Of a stretch of DNA of 64,000 nt, positions 1-8,490 are shown piece after piece. Each line of letters opens with the position of its first letter. Within the stretch, counting starts at the first letter, position 1. Source of the DNA: Sphingobacterium yanglingense (GTDB lineage Bacteria > Bacteroidota > Bacteroidia > Sphingobacteriales > Sphingobacteriaceae); assembly GCF_004363245.1 (NCBI RefSeq), contig NZ_SNYV01000002.1, forward strand, positions 58,620 to 122,619, in the 5' to 3' direction. The position numbers and the translations under genes are program-made. The notes under the pieces were generated by a model that saw nothing but the letters and a program-made list of their open reading frames with translations, was not told the origin of the DNA and did no database searches.

Positions 1-170
1 AATAATCTGTCCCATACTTCCTAATACAAAGTTAGTTTTTTTAGTACTAGATAGGTATCATTTTTATTTTTTTTTCAGGCTTTTAACAATTTTTAACAAG
101 AAAATTCGTTACCTCAGTATTTTGCTCTATATTGGCACCATATTTTAATAGTAACACAGTAAGAACACCT

Positions 171-2114
171 ATGGGCTCAGACCATAAACACACACTTAAC
201 CGCCTTAGTATGGGCGGATTACTCATCTCCTTAGGAATTATATTTGGAGATATCGGAACTTCTCCCCTCTACGTATTCAAAGCAATTTTCAATCAAGGAA
301 CTATCGACAAAGACTTGGTCATTGGAAGTATTTCCTGTGTTTTTTGGACCTTGACTTTGCAGACAACGATCAAGTATGTATTAATCACCTTAAATGCCGA
401 CAATAAAGGTGAAGGAGGGATACTCTCCTTATACTCTCTAGTTCGCCGCAAAGCAAAATGGTTAATCATACCTGCTATTATAGGAGCGTCTACCCTATTG
501 GCCGATGGTATGATTACCCCTGCCATCACCATATCTACCGCTATTGAGGGATTAGCTATCCACAACCCTTCCTTTCCAACGGTACCAGTGGTTGTTTTGA
601 TCATTTCGCTACTATTCCTTATCCAGCGTTTCGGAACCTCCATTGTCGGTCGGGTTTTTGGGCCTCTTATGCTGGTCTGGTTCAGCACCATAGGAATATT
701 AGGCTTATCTTATATTCATTACGCACCAGAGGTTATCAAAGCATTGAATCCTTATTACGCACTCGAAACCATCATTAATTATCCCGATGCACTATTCATT
801 TTAGGAGCTATTTTTCTTTGTACCACTGGAGCAGAGGCCTTATATTCTGATATGGGGCACTGTGGTAAATCGAATATTCGAGTCAGCTGGATTTTTGTAA
901 AACTCACCTTAATCCTCAATTACTTTGGACAAGGCGCTTGGCTTATCATGCATGAGGGGTCGGTTTTAGGTGAACGTAATCCTTTTTACGCTATCATGCC
1001 CGATTGGTTTTTGATGTATGGTATTACCATCGCTACTATAGCCGCTGTTATTGCTAGTCAGGCGATGATCTCCGGATCCTATACCTTGATTTCGGAAGCT
1101 GTACGCCTTAACATATGGCCTAAAGTGACTATTAGATACCCTAGTGATCAAAAAGGACAACTTTATGTTCCTTCCATCAACCTTATCCTATTCCTAGGCT
1201 GTATGCTTGTAATCGCTATATTCCAAAAATCCAGCAATATGGAAGCAGCGTATGGGTTGGCGATTAATCTTACATTCCTTTCTACAACCATACTCGTAAT
1301 ATTCTTTATGATCCGTAAGCGGGTTAATAAAATATGGATCATTCTTTTTGCCATCGTCTACTTCACTATCGAGATTGGCTTCCTAATGGGCAATGGGGTT
1401 AAGATTGCACACGGTGGATGGTTGACCTTGATCCTTGCATTCAGTATATTCACGGTGATGTTTGCCTGGTACAATGCGCGGAAAATAAAAAATAGATATG
1501 TACGCTTTGATGATATCAAAAAGTACTTCCCTATTATATCAAAACTCAGTGAAGACAAATCAGTTCCTACCTTCGCATCACAACTGGTCTACTTGACCAG
1601 TGCCAATAATATCGAAGAGATAGAAACAAAGATTATTTATTCACTCATTAACAAGAAACCAAAACGGGCAGATGTGTACTGGCTGGTACATGTCGATGTT
1701 ATGGATACTCCACATGCCCGGGACTATACCGTCAAACAACTCATTCCAGGAAAATTAATCCGTATTGATTTCAAACTCGGCTTTAGAGAAGAACAAAAAA
1801 TAAGCTTGTTATTCCGTAAAGTAGTTGAAGATATGGTCAATAAAGGTGAAGTCGATATCACGAGTCAATACGACACCTTAAAAGAACATAAAATAACGGG
1901 AGACTTTAACTTTGTTGTTCTTGAGAAAGTATTCTCTAGAACCAGCGATCTAAGTTGGGGAGATCGCATCATTATGGAAATCTACAAAATATTAAAACAC
2001 TTCAGTCTAAGCGAAGAAAAAGGATTTGGATTAGATAGTAGTTTCGTGACCTTGGAACGCGTTCCTCTAAACATCCCGAACACCGAAAACATTAAATTGA
2101 GAAGATTGAAATAA
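171..2114 (+). CDS. kup: Kup family low-affinity potassium uptake protein
   Basis: Inner-membrane K+ transporter of the KUP/HAK/KT family, probably K+/H+ symport. The N-terminus carries the family signature LGIIFGDIGTSPLYV, followed by about 12 hydrophobic segments to about residue 440 and a soluble C-terminal domain of about 200 residues, normal for Kup. The frame is open from a TTG at 132, but the ATG at 171 gives MGSDHKHTLNRLS, which fits the usual Kup start better, so I chose it (647 aa). It is convergent with the amino-acid permease and separated from it by a strong hairpin. Family call is firm; transport affinity is inferred from the family. Confidence 0.93.
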   Translation: MGSDHKHTLNRLSMGGLLISLGIIFGDIGTSPLYVFKAIFNQGTIDKDLVIGSISCVFWTLTLQTTIKYVLITLNADNKGEGGILSLYSLVRRKAKWLIIPAIIGASTLLADGMITPAITISTAIEGLAIHNPSFPTVPVVVLIISLLFLIQRFGTSIVGRVFGPLMLVWFSTIGILGLSYIHYAPEVIKALNPYYALETIINYPDALFILGAIFLCTTGAEALYSDMGHCGKSNIRVSWIFVKLTLILNYFGQGAWLIMHEGSVLGERNPFYAIMPDWFLMYGITIATIAAVIASQAMISGSYTLISEAVRLNIWPKVTIRYPSDQKGQLYVPSINLILFLGCMLVIAIFQKSSNMEAAYGLAINLTFLSTTILVIFFMIRKRVNKIWIILFAIVYFTIEIGFLMGNGVKIAHGGWLTLILAFSIFTVMFAWYNARKIKNRYVRFDDIKKYFPIISKLSEDKSVPTFASQLVYLTSANNIEEIETKIIYSLINKKPKRADVYWLVHVDVMDTPHARDYTVKQLIPGKLIRIDFKLGFREEQKISLLFRKVVEDMVNKGEVDITSQYDTLKEHKITGDFNFVVLEKVFSRTSDLSWGDRIIMEIYKILKHFSLSEEKGFGLDSSFVTLERVPLNIPNTENIKLRRLK

Positions 2115-2134
2115 AAAGCAATTAATTAAAACGT

Positions 2135-2199
2135 AAAACCGTAAATAGGTAAAATTGTAAAGTAATAAACTCTTCACAATTTTACACTTTTACGGTTTT
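2135..2199. terminator. Bidirectional hairpin between kup and the APC permease
   Basis: Nested inverted repeats: aaaaccgtaaa (2135-2145) pairs with tttacggtttt (2189-2199), and gtaaaattgt (2149-2158) pairs with acaattttac (2176-2185). It is flanked by A-rich and T-rich runs and lies between two convergent stop codons, so it probably ends both transcripts. Confidence 0.75.
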
Positions 2200-2213
2200 C
2201 TTTTTTATGCTTC

Positions 2214-3902
2214 TTACTGAGCGTCCTTATTCAACTTAGAGTGTTTGTACCCGTACATAAAATAGATCAGGAGACCGATTGCCAACCAAATGATAAAAAT
2301 AATCCAATTGCTAGCACCGAGCTCACTCATAAGGTAGAGGTTGACCAAAATACCTATAACAGGAAGCAATGAAAAATTATGCTTAAAACTCATCACACTC
2401 ATTACCAACCAAGTTCCCCAAAATACAACTACCAGCGACTTGTGTATGATTACATCTTTCGTACCTAGTGTCTGCCATTCCTGAAGGCTCTCCTTTCCAT
2501 AAATAAACATCAATATAGCAGTAGCAATAAGTCCAATACCCACAAGATACTTGCCATTGATATAAGGGACCTTAAATTTTGATTTCTTCGACAGGCCTGT
2601 TTTATCCATATACAACACCCCTCCACATACTAGGATAAATGCAAAAAATGTCCCTACAGAGGTAAGATCTACAAAAAAGTCCATCTTAAAAAACAGTGCC
2701 GGTACTGCCACAACCACTCCTGTCACCAATGTAGCAAAAGAAGGTGTTTTATATTTAGGATGGATTGTAGCAAACTTCTTCCACAACAATCCGTCTCTAC
2801 TCATCGTCATCCATATCCGAGGCTGTGCCAATTGAAAAACTAACAAGGCACTTGTAATAGCGATTACAGAAGTAACAGAGATTATACCAGCCATATGATC
2901 AAACCCAACATATTGAAACACATACGCCAAAGGGTCTTTTACGTTTAAATCCGTATAATTGACCATCCCTGTCAACACCAATGTAATCAGTACGTATAAC
3001 ACCGCACATATAATCAAACAATAGATCATAGCTTTCGGCAAATCCCGTTGTGGATCTTTACACTCCTCAGCTGTAGTAGAGATCGAATCAAAACCGATAA
3101 ACGCAAAGAATACCGCGGCAATACCACTCAAGACTCCTCCCATTCCATTCGGAGCGAATGGTGTCCAGTTCTCCGGTTTGATGAAAAATGCTCCACCTAT
3201 GATGACCGCTATGATTATCCCTATCTTAATCATGACCATGATATTACTGGCGCGTTGCGATTCTTTTATCCCAATGTAAACCAGCCATGTCACCAATACC
3301 GTAATTAAACCCGCTGGCAAATCAAAAACAATTGGTAAATCGCCAATCTTTGGAGCTGTGTTATACGCTTCAAGTGCAATTTTATCTATTCCAGATAGTT
3401 TATCTGCACCAACGAGCAGCATCTTTTCGTGTGCTTCGAGTGCATATCCTGGCGCCATGGTCAGCCACTTTGGAATATAAATACCAAATCCCTCACACAT
3501 CGAAACAAAATATTGTGACCACGAGATAGCGACCACCATATTCGACACGGCATACTCCAAGACCAATGCCCATCCAATAATCCACGCAAACAACTCCCCA
3601 AAAGCGACATAAGCATAGGTATATGCCGACCCTGAAACCGGAACCGTACTGGCAAACTGGGCATAAGACAGTGCAGTAAACACACAGGCGAAAGCTACAA
3701 AGACAAATAAAAGTGATACTGCTGGACCACCATTATAAGCAGCCAGTCCAATGGTACTAAAAATACCAGCACCTACAATTGCTGCAATACCTAGAGACAC
3801 TAAATCCCTAACACCCAAAATTTTTGCTAGCCCTGAGCCATGGGTTTTAGAGTCGATTAGAATTTGGTCAACACTTTTCTTTCTGAAAAGTTGATTTTTC
3901 AT
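2214..3902 (-). CDS. APC superfamily amino-acid permease (cationic amino acid transporter type)
   Basis: Integral membrane amino-acid transporter of 562 aa. The N-terminus contains LGIAAIVGAGIFSTIG, the first-helix glycine-rich motif of the APC superfamily. The segment GFDSISTTAEECKDPQRDLP is typical of the CAT/YfnA branch. About 12-14 hydrophobic helices are visible, with a long loop near residues 145-190. The start ATG is followed by a short basic cytoplasmic tail. No operon partner. Substrate cannot be read from the sequence; cationic or broad-range amino acids are likely from the family. Confidence 0.88.
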   Translation of the reverse strand: MKNQLFRKKSVDQILIDSKTHGSGLAKILGVRDLVSLGIAAIVGAGIFSTIGLAAYNGGPAVSLLFVFVAFACVFTALSYAQFASTVPVSGSAYTYAYVAFGELFAWIIGWALVLEYAVSNMVVAISWSQYFVSMCEGFGIYIPKWLTMAPGYALEAHEKMLLVGADKLSGIDKIALEAYNTAPKIGDLPIVFDLPAGLITVLVTWLVYIGIKESQRASNIMVMIKIGIIIAVIIGGAFFIKPENWTPFAPNGMGGVLSGIAAVFFAFIGFDSISTTAEECKDPQRDLPKAMIYCLIICAVLYVLITLVLTGMVNYTDLNVKDPLAYVFQYVGFDHMAGIISVTSVIAITSALLVFQLAQPRIWMTMSRDGLLWKKFATIHPKYKTPSFATLVTGVVVAVPALFFKMDFFVDLTSVGTFFAFILVCGGVLYMDKTGLSKKSKFKVPYINGKYLVGIGLIATAILMFIYGKESLQEWQTLGTKDVIIHKSLVVVFWGTWLVMSVMSFKHNFSLLPVIGILVNLYLMSELGASNWIIFIIWLAIGLLIYFMYGYKHSKLNKDAQ

Positions 3903-4074
3903 ATATGTATAATTATTTCATGAGCTCGCAAGCTCGGTTTAATTTTTAATTGTCCATCCGCCAGCCGCCGAATCCAAACTGTATTCCTTTTCTTTTGTGC
4001 AGTTTCTGCCAAAAGGATATATCATATTTTAAAGTTTACAATAAGCTAAAAGCATTGGCTCACTGTACCGTACC

Positions 4075-4749
4075 TCACTCTAGCTTTTGACTTAAGTCGC
4101 TATAGATTTCAAAAAAGTCCTGCAACTGTGTCTGTTTATATTCGTCAAGCCTATTCCCCAATACTTCAATATGCGTCATAGTGGCTTCAAAATCCCATAT
4201 GCGCTTACATATATTAAACAGCGCATGCGGAAGGTTCTCTATTTTAGCATAATCAAAGATATATCTAGAACTGACAAATCGGTCATAAAAAATAAAAAAA
4301 CGATCGATATCAACATGTCCTAAATTTTGGAGATAGGCAGTTACCGCCTTCCTATCTACCTGATCTAGATACTCATAAAGTCTTCCCACGTTTAATAGGC
4401 TGTGTACTATCAGCTCATGATCCAACAATAGCTCTAATCCGATATGCGCCAGAAACGAGGCCCTTACCGGTAAATCAGCAATATCATCTTCAAGAACCAA
4501 CCTCAACTGATGTGTATGCTTATAAAAGAAATCTGAGCTATGGAATAAGCGGTCTATCTCTACATGTCTAAGCCACCCCTCCGTTATAGACTGCGCCTTA
4601 GGAGTACTCCTTAAGACATCACCATATTTATGGATCTGAAAAGCATATTTCTTATCCACATTCTTTAGAAGATCCGGCAAAAGCCCCCCTAGAACCCTTT
4701 CAGGCTCTATAGCATAACGCTCAAAATAGTAGTGCGATAAAAAATTCAC
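4075..4749 (-). CDS. ACP phosphodiesterase-like protein (AcpH/DUF479 family)
   Basis: 224 aa. The start MNFLSHYYFER, the segment GGLLPDLLKN, a GWLRHVEIDRLFHSSDFF block and the FLAHIGLELLLDHELI block match the layout of AcpH-type acyl-carrier-protein phosphodiesterases, metal-dependent helical enzymes that remove phosphopantetheine from ACP. The conserved His/Asp positions (H..ID, D...F, DH) are visible. The start is GTG (4747-4749); no ATG lies near and the MNFL start is family-typical. It is divergent from tyrS. Enzymatic activity in Bacteroidota homologues is inferred, not shown. Confidence 0.65.
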   Translation of the reverse strand: MNFLSHYYFERYAIEPERVLGGLLPDLLKNVDKKYAFQIHKYGDVLRSTPKAQSITEGWLRHVEIDRLFHSSDFFYKHTHQLRLVLEDDIADLPVRASFLAHIGLELLLDHELIVHSLLNVGRLYEYLDQVDRKAVTAYLQNLGHVDIDRFFIFYDRFVSSRYIFDYAKIENLPHALFNICKRIWDFEATMTHIEVLGNRLDEYKQTQLQDFFEIYSDLSQKLE

Positions 4750-4794
4750 GACAGGAGTATCTCTTAAATTATCGTAATATACAGCTTAATATCT

Positions 4795-4802
4795 TATCTT
4801 TG
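4795..4802 (+). promoter_or_regulatory. Bacteroidota -7 box upstream of tyrS
   Basis: TATCTTTG fits the TAnnTTTG consensus. It would give a leader of roughly 140 nt before tyrS. No clear -33 element was seen. Confidence 0.45.
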
Positions 4803-4835
4803 CAATCTTATAATAAAAAAGTTAAACCGAGTGAA

Positions 4836-4922
4836 ATGAATTCATATATATCATATGAATCGAAAACGCTCCTAATAAATAATCATATCATTATGAAATA
4901 TCCAAAACAGGATATTCCATAA
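4836..4922 (+). other. Possible 28-codon leader ORF before tyrS, with a hairpin
   Basis: Inside the inferred tyrS leader an ATG opens a 28-codon frame ending in TAA at 4920-4922. The peptide has three Tyr residues (MNSYISYE... and MKYPK). A small hairpin, aatatcc (4897-4903) with ggatatt (4910-4916), overlaps its 3' end, 33 nt before the tyrS start. Translation and any regulatory role are speculative; it could be chance. Confidence 0.2.
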
Positions 4923-4949
4923 GAAAAATGAAAATCAAACACAACACTT

Positions 4950-6233
4950 ATGAATTTTGTAGAAGAATTACGTTGGAGAGGCATGCTTCAAGATATTATG
5001 CCCGGTACCGAAGACTTACTTAACAAAGAGAAAGTATCTGGATATATCGGTTTCGACCCGACTGGCGATTCTTTACATGTCGGTCATTTGACCCAGATCA
5101 TGACATTAATCCATTTTCAGAATGCTGGCCATAAACCTGTAGCCCTAGTGGGTGGTGCTACCGGGATGATTGGAGACCCTTCTTTCAAGTCGGCAGAACG
5201 AAATCTATTAGATGAGGCTACATTAAACCACAATGTTGCTGCCCTAAAGAATCAGTTATCAAAGTTTTTAAATTTTGGCGATGGTGACAACGATGCTAAA
5301 ATGGTAAACAACTACGATTGGTTCAAAGATTTCAGTTTCTTGGATTTTATTCGTGATGTGGGTAAGTTAATTACTGTTAACTATATGATGTCCAAAGATT
5401 CGGTAAAGAAACGCTTAGAAGGCGATAACGGACTATCATTCACAGAGTTTACGTACCAATTAATCCAAGGATACGATTTCTATTATCTTTGGAAACACCA
5501 CAACTGTAAAGTACAAATGGGTGGGTCAGATCAATGGGGAAACATCGTCACAGGATCAGAAATGATCAGACGCCAAGACCAAGGAACTGCATTTGCTGTA
5601 ACGACACAGTTGATCAAAAAATCCGATGGGCAGAAGTTTGGTAAAACGGAATCCGGAGCGGTATGGTTGGACGCGAAGAAAACGTCACCGTTCAAATATT
5701 ATCAGTTCTGGTTAAATGCAACAGACGATGATGCCAAAAGCTGGATCAAGATTTTCACGCTTAAGAGCAAGGAAGAATTGGATGCCATCATTGCAGAGCA
5801 TGATACAGCTCCACATCTACGTACTGTTCAGAAAGCTTTGGCCAAAGATATTACCATCCGTACCCATTCTCTAGAAGCTTACGAGACAGCTGTTAAGACT
5901 TCTGAGTTCTTATTTGGCAATGGTTCTCTAGAGTTTTTAGCAAACTTAGAACATGAAGCTGTATTGGACGTCTTTGATGGTGTACCACAATTTACAATCA
6001 GCAAAGATGAATTAACAGAAGGAATCAATATCCTGGATCTTCTAGCTGTTAAAGCTTCTGTCTTCGCTTCCAAAGGCGAGGCCAAAAAGATGCTGACTGG
6101 CGGTGGTGTATCCTTAAATAAGGAAAAGCTTAGTGATATCGAACAAACGATAAGCGCAGAACAGTTAATAAATGGCAAATACCTGGTAGTCCAGAAAGGT
6201 AAAAAGAACTACTTTTTGATTACCGCCGAGTAA
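4950..6233 (+). CDS. tyrS: Tyrosyl-tRNA synthetase
   Basis: Class I aminoacyl-tRNA synthetase charging tRNA-Tyr, cytoplasmic, 427 aa as usual for bacterial TyrRS. The HIGH motif is HVGH (residues 43-46) in a [14 protein letters not shown] context. The KMSKS loop is KFGKT (229-233). [10 protein letters not shown] lies between them. The C-terminal part (about 355-425) is an S4-type RNA-binding domain ([20 protein letters not shown]). Monocistronic, with its own promoter-like box and a terminator immediately downstream. Confidence 0.97.
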   Translation: MNFVEELRWRGMLQDIMPGTEDLLNKEKVSGYIGFDPTGDSLHVGHLTQIMTLIHFQNAGHKPVALVGGATGMIGDPSFKSAERNLLDEATLNHNVAALKNQLSKFLNFGDGDNDAKMVNNYDWFKDFSFLDFIRDVGKLITVNYMMSKDSVKKRLEGDNGLSFTEFTYQLIQGYDFYYLWKHHNCKVQMGGSDQWGNIVTGSEMIRRQDQGTAFAVTTQLIKKSDGQKFGKTESGAVWLDAKKTSPFKYYQFWLNATDDDAKSWIKIFTLKSKEELDAIIAEHDTAPHLRTVQKALAKDITIRTHSLEAYETAVKTSEFLFGNGSLEFLANLEHEAVLDVFDGVPQFTISKDELTEGINILDLLAVKASVFASKGEAKKMLTGGGVSLNKEKLSDIEQTISAEQLINGKYLVVQKGKKNYFLITAE

Positions 6234-6257
6234 TACCATAAGTAATAAAAGTAAGCC

Positions 6258-6293
6258 AGAAGCCACTTCTCACAAGAGTGGCTTCTGTTTTTA
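6258..6293 (+). terminator. Rho-independent terminator of tyrS
   Basis: Stem agaagccac (6258-6266) with gtggcttct (6278-6286), followed by a T-rich tract gttttta. Confidence 0.8.
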
Positions 6294-6381
6294 TTGTTCC
6301 CTTTGTCTTATTGCTGTATTAAGCTTCGAGTTTCTTACCACTATTTTTTTACTTTTTAGTTTTTACTTTTTAATTTCGTAT

Positions 6382-7569
6382 ATGATCAGTAATAGAGAGT
6401 TATTCTTAAAAAACACGGCTCAAACATCAGAAAGTCCCCGTCTGATAGAAGTCGAAAGAGCTGAAGGCTCTTATTTATACGGCCCACAAGGGCAAAGATA
6501 CCTAGACCTGGTTTCAGGATTCAACGTAAGCAATATTGGACATCGCCACCCTAGAGTGATTGCTGCCATAAAAGAACAATTGGACAAATATATGCACGTG
6601 ACTGTGTATGGCGAATTTGTTCAAGCGCCCCAGGTTCAGTTTGCGACCAAACTACTAGAACAACTTCCTCCTTTCTTTCAATCTGTCTACCTGACCAATT
6701 CAGGGGCCGAAGCTGTAGAAGGATCCATGAAGGTAGCCAAAAAATTTACGGGTCGTAGGCAGATCATTGCCGCAAAAAAAGCCTACCATGGCAGTACCCA
6801 AGGCGCGTTAAGCTTGATTGGCAATCCCGCCTATCAAGAAGCATATGCTCCATTATTGCCCGAGATTGATTTCATCACGTTCAATGATCACGATGACCTG
6901 TTTCATATCACGACAGCTACAGCAGCCGTAATTGTCGAAGCCATACAAGGTGAGGCCGGTGTACGTGTCCCGGATGTAGCTTACATGCAGGCGTTACGCC
7001 AAAAATGTACAGACACTGGAACCTTATTGATCTTTGACGAAATACAAACAGGGTTTGGACGCACAGGTTCACTATTTGCTTTCGAACATTTCGGCATCAT
7101 CCCTGATATATTGATGCTTGCCAAAGGTATAGGCGGAGGCATGCCATTAGGTGCATTTGTCGCTTCTAAAGAAATAATGGATGTCATCAAAGCCAATCCT
7201 ATGCTCGGTCATATCACCACTTTTGGAGGCCATCCCGTAAGCTGTGCAGCAGCCTTAGCATCTCTGGAAACTATCTTAGAGGAAAAACTAATCGAAGGAG
7301 TCGCAGAAAAGGCGGCTTTATTCCGAAAAGAACTGAACCATCCGCACGTTAAAGAAATACGAGGACTTGGCCTGATGATGTGTCTACAGGTTGACAATTT
7401 TGATCAAGTCTACAATATCAGTAAATACTGTGCTGAAAACGGCGTCATGATCGACTGGTACCTTCATTGTGAAACAGCATTGCGGATAGCTCCTCCATTG
7501 ACCATTTCGACGACCGAGATTCTGGAAGCTTGCCAAGTCATTAGGACTGCGCTAAACAAATATTGTTAA
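6382..7569 (+). CDS. Class III (acetylornithine/GABA-type) PLP aminotransferase
   Basis: 395 aa PLP-dependent aminotransferase of the ArgD/GabT/RocD family. Visible family landmarks are LTNSGAEAVE (105-113, phosphate-binding region), AAKKAYHGST (130-139), DEIQTGFGRTG (219-229, cofactor Asp) and the Schiff-base lysine K248 in MLAKGIGGGMPLGA. The family contains acetylornithine, ornithine, 4-aminobutyrate and other transaminases. No neighbouring arginine or GABA genes (argH lies 8 kb away) fix the substrate, so I leave the symbol empty. It is preceded by a T-rich tract abutting the start. Confidence 0.88.
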   Translation: MISNRELFLKNTAQTSESPRLIEVERAEGSYLYGPQGQRYLDLVSGFNVSNIGHRHPRVIAAIKEQLDKYMHVTVYGEFVQAPQVQFATKLLEQLPPFFQSVYLTNSGAEAVEGSMKVAKKFTGRRQIIAAKKAYHGSTQGALSLIGNPAYQEAYAPLLPEIDFITFNDHDDLFHITTATAAVIVEAIQGEAGVRVPDVAYMQALRQKCTDTGTLLIFDEIQTGFGRTGSLFAFEHFGIIPDILMLAKGIGGGMPLGAFVASKEIMDVIKANPMLGHITTFGGHPVSCAAALASLETILEEKLIEGVAEKAALFRKELNHPHVKEIRGLGLMMCLQVDNFDQVYNISKYCAENGVMIDWYLHCETALRIAPPLTISTTEILEACQVIRTALNKYC

Positions 7570-7662
7570 TGACTGATATCCGGTAGTAAAGCGTTAATTT
7601 GATGGATCATTCTGAAAAGCTGTTATATTTTTTGTAGTTTTAGAATACTAAACCTATAATAC

Positions 7663-8409
7663 ATGAACAACAGAAGAACATTTATCAAAAGTTCGGTACT
7701 GGCTTTAGGCGCTACCGTACTGGCCAATCAAGTCTCAAAGGCAGCACCGCTCGCCACCAAGAATAAATTGGAGATCAAGCAAAACGACATTATTTTGTTT
7801 CAAGGCGACTCCATTACAGACAATGGTAGAGCCAAAGACAACCTCTTGCCCAATGACATTCAAGCATTAGGCAGAGGTTATGCGATGCTTGCCGCTAGTG
7901 CCATGCTGAACAAATATGCCGAAAAGAACCTTAAAATATACAATAGAGGAATCAGTGGTCATAAAGTACCCCAACTACAGGACCGTTGGCAAGCCGATTG
8001 TATCGACCTCGCTCCTTCCGTATTAAGTATTCTTGTTGGAGTAAATGATTATTGGCACAAAAGAAGTGGAAACTATTCCGGTACAGCCCAACTCTATAAA
8101 GAACAGTATCAAAAACTACTGGATACAACGCTAGAACGCTTTCCACAGCTCAGGTTAATTATCGCTGAACCCTTTGCGGTTAAAAACGTAAAGCATGTCG
8201 ACGACAGCTGGTTTCCTGAATTCGCACACTATCAAGAAGTAGCCTCTGATATTGCAAAAGAGTATAAAGCAGTATTTCTTCCTTATCAAAGTATCTTCGA
8301 TACCGCCTGCAAACGAGCTCCTGGAGATTATTGGACGACCGATGGGGTACATACTTCGGCTGCTGGAGCAGACCTCATGGCAAAAAACTGGTTAAATTGC
8401 TTTAAATAA
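7663..8409 (+). CDS. Exported SGNH/GDSL-type hydrolase
   Basis: 248 aa esterase/lipase-fold hydrolase. The N-terminus MNNRRTFIKSS followed by a short hydrophobic stretch looks like a twin-arginine (Tat) signal, ending near KAAP (about residue 29). SGNH blocks are visible: GDSIT with nucleophile S50, G97 in the RGISGH block, GVND (126-129, oxyanion Asn), and DGVH near residue 228 for the catalytic Asp/His. This architecture is frequent in Bacteroidota carbohydrate esterases and rhamnogalacturonan-acetylesterase-like proteins. The true substrate is unknown. Confidence 0.87.
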   Translation: MNNRRTFIKSSVLALGATVLANQVSKAAPLATKNKLEIKQNDIILFQGDSITDNGRAKDNLLPNDIQALGRGYAMLAASAMLNKYAEKNLKIYNRGISGHKVPQLQDRWQADCIDLAPSVLSILVGVNDYWHKRSGNYSGTAQLYKEQYQKLLDTTLERFPQLRLIIAEPFAVKNVKHVDDSWFPEFAHYQEVASDIAKEYKAVFLPYQSIFDTACKRAPGDYWTTDGVHTSAAGADLMAKNWLNCFK

Positions 8410-8469
8410 ACAAATAACAAAAAAAGCAACTCTTAACATTAACTTAATATATGCTTCATTTTTTGTTCA

Positions 8470-8477
8470 TAGTTTTG
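8470..8477 (+). promoter_or_regulatory. Candidate -7 box of the PiT transporter
   Basis: TAGTTTTG matches TAnnTTTG, 13 nt before the ATG at 8491. If used, the transcript would be almost leaderless. No clear -33 box. Confidence 0.35.
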
Positions 8478-8490
8478 CAAAAATAAAACT

